DNA of 64,000 bases, taken from Sesamum alatum (lineage: Eukaryota; Streptophyta; Magnoliopsida; Lamiales; Pedaliaceae). Of this stretch, positions 46,049 through 57,420 are shown piece by piece. A program made the translations under genes and the position numbers. The DNA lies in NCBI GenBank assembly GCA_034509735.1, contig JACGWO010000002.1, positions 43,107,702-43,171,701 on the forward strand, read 5' to 3'. How positions within the stretch are numbered: position 1 is the first letter of the stretch; each line of letters opens with the position of its first letter. A model generated the notes under the pieces. The model had not been told where the DNA came from and made no database searches. It saw only the letters and a list, made by a program, of their open reading frames with translations.

Positions 46049-46147
46049 TATTCATTGCAAAATAAAGATAACTGACTTTATAATAATTTAAAGAATTATG
46101 CTAATAAAAATTCAAGTATTTGGTACATTATTTTGCCGTTTACGACC

Positions 46148-47450
46148 TTACCTTTGGACGTTATTTTGGCTCGAAGGACCTTGGTTTCGTTGGGATTGAC
46201 TGCGAATTTGTTGTCGTGCACGAGCTTGTGCCCAATTCATTTCATTAGGTATTCGGGTACTTTGGCGTCGACCCGGACGAGTTGATGTACGAAGAGTATC
46301 ATCGTGGACCAATTGAAAATTGGGAATATCCAATAGTCTTCCGCCATTATCGGGTGAAAAGATTCAAAATATGTCATTCGATAAGGCATTAAAGCATAAT
46401 GTTGCTTAACCATTGATGCAGCGTTAAGCCTATATGCAGCGGATACCTTTTAAGCATGAGAGCATGGTATTCCAAATTGATTCCATTTGCCACATGAACA
46501 CTCTTGTGTTGCAATTTTTACAACGTGAGTGTTACAACCCTGTCCATAATAATGTCTTGTAACCACAGAGGCAGTCTGTTCAATTTGATTGAATGTCATG
46601 ACCACATGCTCGACAGATGTGGCGGACCACTGTTGGAACATTTTATATGCATAGTCCGTCCACGGTTGATTGTTGTTTATTATTGTAGTACTCCTCGCCA
46701 TCCTCTCACGAAAATAATGGACTGAGCGGTTAAAAGTCATTTCAACAATTGCAGTCACAGGAAGGCGGCGTGCCCCTTTTAAAACCCCATTGATGCATTC
46801 GGACATGTTGGTGGTCAGAATACCGCATCGCCATCCACCGTCATGAGAAGCTGTCCACTTTTCATTTTCAATTTGCTCCAGCCAGTGGTGTGCTTATGGT
46901 TTTATACTCTTAATCTCGTCCATGGTGCGATTAAATTTTCTAATTTGATATTTTGAGCCAGCTCTCCAACAAAGATCCTTCAATTGCACGTTCTTAAACT
47001 AATTGTTGAAGTTTGAACACACGTGCCTCAAGCAATATCTATTCACACCGCGAGGAGCAACAAAGTCAGGAATGTCTTTTACGGCGGATAAGAGGCCAGC
47101 ATTGCGGTCAGATATAAGGCACATTCCCGACACCCTTCTGATGATGTGTCTGCTCAGCATCTGAAGAAACCATTTCCAAGATAGATATGATTCTTCATCA
47201 ACAATAGCAAATGCAAGGGGCAATACTTGTTGATTCGCATCCATCGCAGCTGCAATCAACATTTTATGCTTGTACTTCGCATATAAATGGGTTCCATCTT
47301 CACTTATGACTTTGCGACAATGTTGGAACCCCTCGATGCATGGTTTGAAAGCCCAAAATACATATTTGATCACATACGTACCGGTTGAGCGCTGGAATGA
47401 TTTGTAAGGTACTATGGGAGCGTATTTGTAAGGTACGAGTTGTCTCTTTC
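46148..47450 (-). pseudogene. MULE transposase (MURA-like), decayed
   Basis: Remnant of the Mutator transposase. The catalytic region is recognisable: FWAFKPCIEGFQHCR, SEDGTHLYAKYKHKMLIAAA, LAFAIVDEESYLSWKWFLQ, LISDRNAGLLSAV and YCLRHVCSNFN. A C-terminal SWIM zinc finger (CSCGKWNQFGIPCSH) follows. In-frame stops break it: TAG just after CSNFNN (about 46999), TAA in the linker before HHWLEQIENEKWT (about 46893) and TAA right after PCSHA (about 46450). A frameshift follows near 46320, after which the basic tail (PNEMNWAQARARQQ) continues in another frame. The N-terminal part before YAPIVPYKSF was not found and may be deleted. Not functional. Confidence 0.88.
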
Positions 47451-47790
47451 CAGTTATATTTACGTTTTACATTGAATAATTTTTCTTTTGTTTTTGGATC
47501 GGTGGGATCGTTATGTGAGTGTTACATCAATGCATACGAACGACACCAGAATGCATTATGGTGTCTTTTTTGATTCCCCAGATTTGAAGAGCATCGACCC
47601 AAAGGAATTTTTCCCATCTTCGAGTCGCACTGAGCTAATGAAGACGGAAGTTACAATTATTTTTAGTTCTATGATAATAATTATATCTTCATTACATTCA
47701 ATAAAAATGATGAATTCCATATCAAATGCAAAATAATATACATCCATGTATATGTAAATATTAATATTATATATAAATAAGAACATGTAA

Positions 47791-47843
47791 CCCGTGAACC
47801 TTTAAAAAGGTTCACGGGAAAAGTCGCTGCTGCATGCAGCAGC
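47791..47843. repeat. Two perfect hairpins between the divergent MULE genes
   Basis: 47791-47818: CCCGTGAACC and GGTTCACGGG arms with 12-bp pairing around a short A/T loop. 47826-47843: GCTGCTGCATGCAGCAGC, a fully palindromic 18-mer. They lie 160 bp before the PMD gene start, in the probable shared promoter region. Confidence 0.85.
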
Positions 47844-48002
47844 AGCAATAAAACAAAAAATTAAAAATAAAGGTTATATATTTACGTTTTACATTCAAAA
47901 TAACCACAAAATTTTCTATCTCTTTCATACACGTTTTTCATTCAAAATACACAAAGTTTGTTATCTCTCTTCAAACACGTACAAGATTTTTATATTAGCG
48001 AT

Positions 48003-50312
48003 ATGGATCACAGAGTTCTATATGATCCACATGATGGCAATATTTTATCCCAACAACAACAACATAGGTCTGACGACGTTCCTGCTGGCAACATTGATGA
48101 ACTACTAGTACCAAAACGTGCTGATTCGGCGTTTTGGAGTCTTCTCGAGACAAAAAGTCCACATCGTCGTGTACTTGAAGTCATACACGAAATGGGTTTT
48201 TACGGCGTGTACAAATGTGGCAGAATTCAATTAGATAGTCATCTCATCACCGCACTTGTGGAGAGATGGCGCTCTGAAACCCACACGTTTCACTTCCGCA
48301 CGGGAGAGGCCACCATCACTCTACAAGATATCGCGATCATTTGGGCCCTTCCTATAGATGGAGAGCCCGTAACCGGAGTGGATCTCGAGAGAACTCCTGA
48401 TGAATGGAGAGAGTATTGTACTACATATCTAGGTTTTCAGCCCCCTGCAAATTCCATTCGAGGTAGCCATATAAGTGTAAGTGCTATTATTAACCACATA
48501 TCTAATATAAAAATCACAGATCACACTCCATTTATTGTTGTACAACAATATGTACGTGCGTTCGCATTACTACTGCTAGGGGGGCTGATGTGTCCTGACT
48601 CGTCCGGCAACCGAATTCCTTTGTTATACCTCCAAAAAATGGAGGCGACGCACACGACGCGATCATATAGTTGGGGCAGTGTCATACTTGTATTTTTATA
48701 TCGAGAACTATGCGGTGCAAGTATAAAAGGAAAAGAGGTTATTGCAGGCGCACTACAATTGCTACAAGTAAGATTGAGTTATAATATTTATGCCTCTACA
48801 TTTGAACAACATCCTCAAATCTTATTATTAATAACCTACTTACTATTAACAGATTTGGGGTTGGTCTCGTATCAGTCCATTGAGACCCATTGTAACAAAA
48901 ATGTTACGTTAAGATGGAGCAATATGTTATTGATGAAAATCATGTCCTCCCATTGCCACCATATGGTTCCTATTGGAATGGCAAACTCAGATTTACATCA
49001 ACAGTGCACCGCATCATTCGAGCTATGAGAGAAGTATCGGGTTGCATGTCGCATCATCAGGTATTTTAAAAAATTTACACTTTTATACTACAATTAATTA
49101 AATTTGAATTTACAACATTTCTTTTATTCCAGTTCTGCTGGCAGCCGTATGATATGAGCTTGCGATGCATTGGAGAGTTGCCACAAGAATGCAACCCACA
49201 ATTGTGGACATCATCATGTCCATTGATCTTCTATGCAATTGTGGAGATGTACCGTCCCGAACGAGTTCTTCACCAATTCGGGATGAGGCAAAATATTCCA
49301 GAAGTACAAAATGACCGCGACATGCAACTACATCGTATCTCTCGTTCATCACGTGTGGGAACAGATTGGTATCAGCTACACATCGAATATATCGTTCGAT
49401 GGCAGAGACGAAATGAGACCATTGTGATTCGACCCCCCATATCTAATGAAATAACTGTAGAAGATGGATATGAGAAGTGGTATGATGAAATTACACGTCG
49501 TTTCATATCATCATCTGCTCAAATACGTGTTGGAAGCGGGTACCAACCTGGACATGCGACATCGTGGCAAATGGTGGTACGTTATCTCGTCAACACACTT
49601 ATTTCAATCATATTTTTTACTTTTCACACTTTTAAAATTATACACTTATAATATATTCGGTTCATTTTAGCTTGACCAAATGGAAACCCTTCGAATAAGT
49701 TGTGAAACTACACCCGATCAACTAGAGGCATATCGTCAAGCAATGACAACGCATTTGGACATATATCGAAATGTTGTTCAAATTGCAACAAAGCAACGAG
49801 TGGGACAAGGTATGGCCCCTCAAAATCCATTGCCACAAGATGATGTTCCGTCCACATCCAACAGACAAACGCGAAGTCGTAGTAGGAGATCAACTCGCAC
49901 AGTACAAAGAGATACATCTGATGTTGACATAGCTGGGCCATCTACTGTGCATCAATCTCAATTTTTTACTGAAGACTGCTACGTGCCTGAACCGCCTCAA
50001 CAAGATGATTGGTTTCAGTCTACTCCTTACATGCCAGTACATACAAAAGGTCATTACACAAATATTGAATTTGACCTTGGTCTTGGCATGAATCAAACAT
50101 ATGCACCAGTACGTAATGTTTCACCTATCCAATTTCCCTGATGGAGTGCATATCGTGATCCAATGGAGTCGAGTTCTACAGCATCATCTAGTCGGTTACA
50201 AATTCATGCCGATATTGATGATCAAGAACAAAATGAACCATCAAGTCCGAAAATACGACGACCTAGGCGACACTGTCAAAGATGTAATTGTGGGACAGGT
50301 GGACATTATTAA
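48003..50312 (+). pseudogene. Plant mobile domain (PMD, MAIN/MAIL-like) gene carried by the MULE, decayed
   Basis: PMD proteins (aminotransferase-like/MAIN-like family) occur both as host genes in gene silencing and as cargo of MULE and Gypsy elements. Exons by splice signals: 48003-48767, 48853-49060, 49133-49576, 49671-50312. Hallmarks: VLEVIHEMGFYGVYKCGRIQ, LITALVERWRSETHTFHFRT, GEATITLQDIAIIWALPIDG, IWGWSRISPLRP, then WQPYDM, MYRPERVLHQFGMRQNIP and DWYQLHIEYIVRW. The end is a Cys/His motif, CQRCNCGTGGHY. Two lesions: after ISPLRPIVTK the frame hits TAA (about 48910) while homology continues in the +1 frame (EQYVIDENHVLP), and an in-frame TGA at 50139-50141 precedes the last 57 codons. Confidence 0.88.
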
Positions 50313-50412
50313 ATTTTGTAATTATATTTTTTATGTAAATTTTTAAGTTTATTAGTTATTGCAAAAGAATTTTAAAATTATAATTACATTATTGTATTGC
50401 AATAAATTAATC

Positions 50413-50732
50413 ATAATTAGCTTCAAATAGTAAAATAAGATATAATTAATAAATTAAATATAAATTAACGATTTACAATAAATAAAAATTAAAAAATGAA
50501 TTAAAAAAAAAGGATTGCTAGCCAAGGCGGCGACCAAGGGTTGCCGCCTTGGCTAGCGACCGGCGGTCGCTGCCTGGGTCGTGAGCTGGGCCAGCGGCCG
50601 TCTATTAAAAAAGTAATTTTAATGGCCGGTCGCGAGCGTGGCTCGCGATCGACCACATTTTTGCAATTGTTACCGCTTTTGCGGTATTTTTACAATTTTT
50701 TATTTGTTATATAATATTATTATAAATGGACC
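50413..50732 (-). repeat. Right terminal inverted repeat of the MULE
   Basis: Complement of the left arm. It contains an extra GC-rich block (about 50570-50660) with palindromic CGCGAGCGTGGCTCGCG and the hairpin GCTAGCCAAGGCGGC...GCCGCCTTGGCTAGC at about 50517-50558. Confidence 0.9.
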
Positions 50733-50741
50733 AATTTATTT
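50733..50741. repeat. 9-bp target-site duplication, right
   Basis: AATTTATTT directly right of the MULE end, identical to the left copy. Confidence 0.85.
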
Positions 50742-50929
50742 GTTTGTTCCCTCTCCTAAATCTAACTTGGATACTTATAAATAATATATTAATCAGGGTG
50801 GTATATAATATTTATGCCTATATCAAAATTAATAGATTAAGGAGATAAAGAATAAATACAATTTTATATGACCGATATTTGAAAATGACATAAATTATTC
50901 AAAATAAATAAATAATTAATCGTCATTTT

Positions 50930-51400
50930 CGGATAGACCTTTTAAAAAATTTCATTTAATACTCCTGATGTTTTTGTCTAGAAAATGGATCACCACGTTT
51001 AATCAAAATTCATGAAAATTATTGTTATTAGCAAAAAATATTAAATAAAAAAATATATTTACCCCGATTGATTTATTGTAAATCAAATAAAAAAAATTTC
51101 TCACCAAACTACTCTTATGCATTTTCACACTCTAATTCATGTGAGAATATATCTCTTAACTAAGTAGTTTGATCAGGGAAAAAAATTATTTGATTTATAA
51201 TAAATTATCCAGATATAAATATAAATTTTAATTTCAATTTTTTTTATAGATATTAATAACTTTAATAAATTTTGCCTAACAAAAATATTTATTTATTAGG
51301 TCAAAAGACAACCGTCTAGAATACTAAATTAATTTATAAATTATATAAATTTATGAATTATATCAATCTTTAAAAGAGAGTGGTGTAATTATCTCTATTA
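50930..51400. repeat. Dispersed AT-rich repeat with internal inversion
   Basis: 'gattgatttattgtaaatcaaataa' at about 51065 recurs inverted at about 51190 ('ttatttgatttataataaatta'). The block resembles about 10.13-10.81 kb. Probably a diverged MITE; ends not fixed. Confidence 0.4.
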
Positions 51401-51454
51401 TAAATTATAGATGAGTTCAAGTATTTTTTTCTTTTATATTAGCCTATAGATTAT

Positions 51455-51720
51455 TGTATGTACAGTGGGGTGAGTGCGAAAGAGGGACACGCGTGGCCAC
51501 TGCGGGAAGGAACTGTAGAACCGCAGGCAACTAGAACCGTAGGATGCGCAAGAATGATGATGGCAGAAGAGGACAAAGGGGGAACGTGGCACCCAATTAC
51601 ACTGTATTATTTTTATCTGATTCATTTATTCCAGTGGGGCCCACTGTGTGCAGTCGGTGTTGTGGACAACCCACAGGAATACCATACACCGGATGCACGC
51701 ACCAAACGACTGATTGGTCT
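51455..51720. other. GC-richer island without recognisable gene
   Basis: Balanced composition in an AT-rich setting, with CACGCGTGGCCAC, GAACGTGGCACC and GTGGGGCCCACT. These look like plant promoter elements (G-box/CGCG-box like, TCP-site-like GTGGGGCCCAC). Short ORFs here match nothing I know. Possibly a stranded promoter or gene fragment. Confidence 0.35.
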
Positions 51721-51885
51721 ACTCTTCTTAACTTTATTCTTTTTTTTTTTATTTAGGCTTAACTTTATTCATTTCTAGGTCAATTTGGGAAAAGATAATA
51801 TAGTTTTGGTACTAGATATTATTAAAATTTTGGTTTTCTGACCGACAGGTGTCAGTGAATGCTGGGAGGGATGGAAGTGAAATTT

Positions 51886-53518
51886 CTAGATAAAATTAAT
51901 TAAATAATATTAAAAAAAATTCAGAAACTGGGGTTAATCACCCCGGTTTATGTGCATATTGACCCCGGCTTCATTAAATGTGTGCATTTGCATGCACACA
52001 TGTATTTGCATGCATGTATATATATATATAAATTATTTTTTAATTATTAATTAATAAAAAAAATAAATTTTAAATTACTATTGAATATTTAATATTTATA
52101 TTTATTTGTGTATAAAAAATTAATACAGTATTATGTGATTTTATCGAAGTAACGACGTCAATCATTTTTCTTAAAATAATTATTATCAAAATATATTTTT
52201 AATTAAAAATATTAATTTTAATATAATGATAATATTATTTATATTGTGTACATAAAATTGACAACAATGATATTGCGTGACTTCACTTGAAGTAACGACC
52301 ATATTTTGCTAAAACCGTTGTCCGAAATATACAAAAATAAAATTTCGAAATAGTAACAAAATATGGCTGTTAATTCAAGTAAAAATTTGATAATACTATT
52401 ATTATTTAGTTCATGTAAAGTTATGCAATTATTTTCTATTTTTTGTACATAATATTAATAATATTATCTTTAAATTAAAATTAATATTTTTAATTAAAAA
52501 TACATTTTGATAATAATTATTTTAAAAAAATGATTGACGTTGTTACCTCGATAAAGTCACACAATACTTTATTAATTTTTTGTACACAATATAAATAAAA
52601 ATATTAAATATATTATTAAATATTAACTAAAAAGTTGTTTTATTATTAATTATTAATTATTAATTTATTTTTAAGGGGTGAAATTTCACCATATATTTGT
52701 AATTTTTTCTAAATCAATAATAATACATATCTCATTGTATTACATGAATGAACAACAAAGAAAAGGGTGCAGAAATGGAAAGACGATAAACAATTAATTA
52801 AATAATATAAAAATAAAATTTAACAAAAAGGTGTGAATTGTAGGCTTTTAAATATCTAGTTCGAGTAAAGTCACAAAATTATTGATAATTTTTTATACAC
52901 AATATTAATAATATTATAATTAAATTAAAATTAATATTTTTAATTAAAAATACACTTTGTATATTTCGGACAACGATCTTAACAAAATATGGTCGTTACT
53001 TCAAGTGAAGTCACGTAATATCATTGTTGTCAATTTTTTGTACACAGTATTAATAATATTATCATTAAATTAAAATTAATATTTTTAATTAAAAATATAT
53101 TTTGATAATAATTATTTTAAGAAAAATGATTGACGTCGTTACTTCGATAAAGTCACATAATACTTTGTTAATTTTGTATACACAAATGAATATAAATATT
53201 AAATATTCAATATTAACTTAAAATTTATTTTTTATTAATTAATAATTAAAAAATAATTTATATATATATGTATGCATGCAAATACATGTGTGCATTTGTA
53301 TGCACACATACATGTGTGCATGCAAGTGCACACATTTAATGAAGCCGGGGTCAACGACCCCAGTTCATTTAATATGCACAGAGGTTTTTTTTTTTTTTTT
53401 TTTAAATGTGTTGAAAAACACTCCGGTTTCACCCATAATTTTAAAATTTTTAAAAGAATTCTTTTTTTATAATTTTTTATTTTTTTAATATTATTTAATC
53501 AATTTTACCGAATTTCTA
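51886..53518. mobile_element. Fold-back element, about 1.63 kb, with long complex inverted arms
   Basis: The left arm (about 51886-52345) and right arm (about 52965-53518) are inverted copies. Matching landmarks: TTCTAGATAAAATTAATTAA with its complement at the right end; GACCCCGGCTTCATTAAATG (left) with CATTTAATGAAGCCGGGGTC (right); ATGATTGACGTCGTTACTTC; and GACTTCACTTGAAGTAACGA. The middle contains two more copies of the 'aaagtcac..aata..ttaattaaaaata' module. A T-run of about 22 is inserted in the right arm (53378-53402). No coding sequence. Confidence 0.85.
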
Positions 53519-53853
53519 GTTCAAATGTGAGGATAAGCTTGCTTTTAACTTTAAATTATTAAAAATTTTTGAAAAAAAGGATAAGGATAGTTTTGAATTG
53601 TTTTACTGAATATTGGTATTGATTAAGTATAGAATTTTCAGTTATTTGACTAAAAGTCATATATTGAATATTGATAATACATACTAAAATATTTATGATA
53701 ATATCAATGGGGTTGGGAGTAAGGCGGAAAAAAGAATCAAATCATTCAATACACGATTGAATTCGATTAATAAATACTTATTTGATATTGATTTGTTAAA
53801 CTTAACAACTCAAACCTGAATAAAAAAATTTGTTCGGTAAACTTTGAGCTCGG

Positions 53854-53995
53854 CTCGAGCTCGATTGAATTAGTGAAAAAATAGTAAAATATACTTGAAA
53901 ATATTAAATTACTCGAGCTCGATTGAATTAGTGAAAAAATAGTAAAATATACTTGAAAATATTAAATTACTCGAGCTCGACTCATGTTTGATCCA
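53854..53995. repeat. 58-bp tandem repeat with CTCGAGCTCGA motif
   Basis: Two identical 58-bp units start at 53854 and 53912, each beginning CTCGAGCTCGATTGAATTAG; a partial third starts at 53970. Lies in a longer AGCTCG-rich dispersed repeat (about 53835-54110). Confidence 0.9.
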
Positions 53996-54569
53996 ATCAA
54001 AATTCATTTGAGCTCGATTAAAAAAATAATCAAACACAATTTTTTAAGCTCGATAATAATTCAAACAAGTTTGAACAATTATATGTTCATTTCGACTCGA
54101 ATTATTTACACCCCTAATTGGGAGGAGGGAAGAAGATGTGGGGGCTGGGGGTAATTTTTATATTAATTTAAATTTAGATATTTTTTTTATTTATATATAT
54201 CAGAAACTATATTGAGATGAAAATTGGATCATTGATTATACAAACGAAATTTGGACCATAGATTGCAACGATCAATTAGACGACAGATGTTATTGATGAG
54301 ATCTAAACCATCATTTTAATCAAGATTGAATAATGTTTAAATAAAGGTATAATTATTATTTCACAAATAAAAAATAAGAAACTAGCGTGTAAAATATATA
54401 TTCGCGTGGAAGGTGTTTTTTATTCATTTTGTGAAACACAATAAGTTCTTTTGATATATATTTTTTTTTTTATAGGGGACTTTTTAAAATATTTTTTATT
54501 AGATGTGTCTATCTTTGTTTTATTTTATGCGAGTTTATTATAGGTTATTATTTCATTTTTCTTTGCTAT

Positions 54570-54998
54570 GACTACAAGAAATAGAAAAGTAGCAATTAAA
54601 AAAGATAGTGACAATTTTAATATTGTCATTAATTATATATATTTAATGACAAAAAAATATTTTATTATAATAATGAATTTTAAAATTCTAATAGTGATAA
54701 TTATTTTGTACAAATTGTAATTACATACCAAAAATTAGTATTGTGCTAAATTGCCACTATAAACAATTAGTGACTCATGTATAGTGACAATCTATTGACA
54801 ATAATCACTTATTGTCACTGTATTTGTGTTGTTACTATAGATATGCCACTAATTATCCATAGTAACAACTTTATACATAATTTTTACACAAATAATTATA
54901 TAGTACCAAATTAAAATTGTTGTCTCTCAATATATATTTTATGTGATACTTTAAAATTGGTACTTAATATATTATCAATAGTGCATTTTCTTGTAGTG
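54570..54998. mobile_element. CACTA-type MITE
   Basis: Left end (C/G)ACTACAAGAAATAG, right end ATTTTCTTGTAGTG (complement CACTACAAGAAAAT). About 429 bp with repeated subterminal 'tagtgacaatttta' and 'attgtcactat' motifs, typical of transposase-binding repeats in CACTA elements. Non-coding. The first base of the left end is mutated. Confidence 0.7.
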
Positions 54999-56849
54999 CA
55001 TGTTTTGTATTAATCAATTTGATGATATATTGATATAATCATATATCAATTATCGCTCTTTTAAAAAAAAACTACTATAAAATCCCATCAAGGAAAAGAA
55101 AAGAAAATATCAAAAACAAACAAAATCGCAATACGCGAATGCGACATCCAAATATTGGCAAGCTGTCCCTATTTCCTATTCCACCGACAAAGTCGCTAAC
55201 CATTTATAATTGCATGCATGCCTATGTCTCCCGTCACAATAATTTTATGGCGTTATTTTTCTTTTTTAATTAAGGTATATTAAACTCTTCGTATAAAAAT
55301 TTAAAATATTAAACATGAAAATCAGTTAATATTTAATATTTTAACAAAACATTTACTCAAAAGCTTTTAGTTGTAAAAAATCGAAACCCCCAAAGCTAAT
55401 CACTACAAGTTAATTTTTATATTAAATCTCTGTAGTTGATAATTATTATCTGTACTATTTATTAATTATAAAAATATTAAAATAATCATGTTTCTTTATA
55501 TAATTATATGCTTTCTAACAGACTGATTGCTTCGAACCAAAAAAAAAAAAAAAAGGACTAATTCAATTAACTTTGTACAATAAGCCAAATTTGTTATATT
55601 ACAATATTTTTTGTTTGTATTAACTCGATAAAACTTTTTCTTTATACGTATGTCAATCCCAAATTATATTGCATATATACGTTCAAACAAGAAACTGAAA
55701 TATTCTTGACATTATAATATAATGGCTTAAAAATCATGATAAATCAAAATATTATCATCTACTATAATCAAACAAAATCGATACAGAAAATTAAGTTTCA
55801 TCACGCTTAATGAGCATTTGGCTTCATTTTAAGTATAGTCAAAACATTTTCAATGGTTTTTATGTTTTAGTTTTAGCCTCGCTTTAACAGTCGTTGCTCA
55901 GCCTGCCGTAATTAATTAGTAGTTATCACACTTTTTAACTTTTAAATAAGTGATTAACCATTGCCAAAAGTAATATTATTCTAGTGGTTGTACGTATTCA
56001 ATTATTTATCATGAAAAATATATATTTTATGCAGCTAGAACTATTATAATTAGAAAAAAGGAATTAATATATTTTATTTGTAAATATTATTTGAAAAATG
56101 GTGCGCGGGCCTCCACGGGTAACAAATATTAAAGGACGAAATATTTTTATCTAGTATTGTGTAAATGAAGAAATTTTTTTTTTTTAAAAAAAAAGAACAA
56201 TTCCCTAGATGCATAATTTAAAATTACTAATTTTTTTTAAGAAAAAAAATGACCACCATCATTACTATTTCCAGATGAAAACGATCGAGCCGTTAAGCGA
56301 CTATTTATCTCAATTCTTTTAATCATTTTTGGACAAATAAAGTCAAATTTAGGGTTCTAAATCAAATTCAGCATTTTACTCAATATTTCCCATCCTTTAA
56401 AGCAAAGTTTTTGTCTAATTTAAAATTAATTAATTAAATGTTTGTAAGATGGATATTTTGTCAAAATGGTAGTGGCTAGTACGTAACAACGTCACATGTT
56501 TTGGGAGGTAAATATATGTTTCAAGGCTTTCTGATCCAACAAACTTAAGTTATTTGTTGCCTAGAAATTGATTGGTTTTGGTAGGTAGCTGATGTGGTTG
56601 TCATTTGAGCCGGGAAAAAGAGGCAAATATTGCCAATCTAAAAATGCTTGAGGCATATCTTACGAATTTATTTATTTATTTTGTAGAGAGGATTTTTTAT
56701 ATACGTGGCTCTCTTGTTTCCTTGATTAATAGTAACTTGGTCTATAAAAATAATATTTGAGGTTGATGTGAGCAAAAAGATACTTGTATGGATGTGCTGA
56801 ATTGGGGATCGTTAGGCCTAGTCATTCACAAGTTTTGGAAAGGAGATCT

Positions 56850-57420
56850 GTAAAAAATATGTCAACACTCCGACGATCAAATCAATAAATAATGGTGAAA
56901 ATAGGAATTAAAACTACAAAAGCGTAATGTAAGATAATAATTCAGTGTGAGAGTGCTTCGAATAATAAAATTTTATGCGTGTGAATGACCAAGAAAACGT
57001 TATCCTTTACTGAGGGGGTAAAGCCCCCTTTTATAGTCTTTACCTCCTGCCGACTGAGGGAGTCTAGAACCTTGGGGACGCGGGAAGGTGGTTACCAAGA
57101 GATAAACTCTTGTTGTTTGGGGAGGATCTTCTAATTATTGACCATTGAGAGCTTATTCTTTAGAATGATAAGCATTCTTAGGGATAAATTTCCCGAATTT
57201 TCACGAACGGTTAAAACAGGTCTAACAATCTTACTAGATCCTTAGCTCTCTTTGTGGCAAGGTGGTTTTCACCCCTCCAAGTTGTCCAAATGGCATCCCA
57301 CCACGTGTGCACAAGAATGTCTTGGGGTCCAAGTGGCAGCCACGCCAACTCCCCTCTAGGAGCTTTTGTGAACTTTTCTAAATCTTCTTAGGTCTCTTTG
57401 CTTAACAGACCCTTCCTAAG
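56850..57420. mobile_element. LTR-retrotransposon fragment or solo LTR
   Basis: 'cactccgacgatcaaatcaa', 'tgtgaatgaccaagaaaacg' and 'tagtctttacctcctgccg' are the kind of signature blocks I recall from plant LTRs with (T)CCGACG(C/A)TCAA starts. No coding region, primer-binding site or second LTR was found in the window. Borders and target duplication not found. Confidence 0.45.

Larger units (their letters stand above)
45813..50732. mobile_element. Mutator-like element (MULE-PMD), 4920 bp
   Basis: Complete DNA transposon bounded by a perfect 9-bp direct repeat AATTTATTT (45804-45812 and 50733-50741), the duplication size of Mutator elements. Ends GGGCCCATTTATAATAATAT and its near-complement. 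Long terminal inverted repeats (236 and 320 bp) carry GC-rich hairpins. Inside are a broken MURA-type transposase on the minus strand (46148-47450) and a plant-mobile-domain gene on the plus strand (48003-50312), arranged divergently around a hairpin-rich spacer. Both genes carry stops or frameshifts, so this copy could only move with help from elsewhere. Confidence 0.92.
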
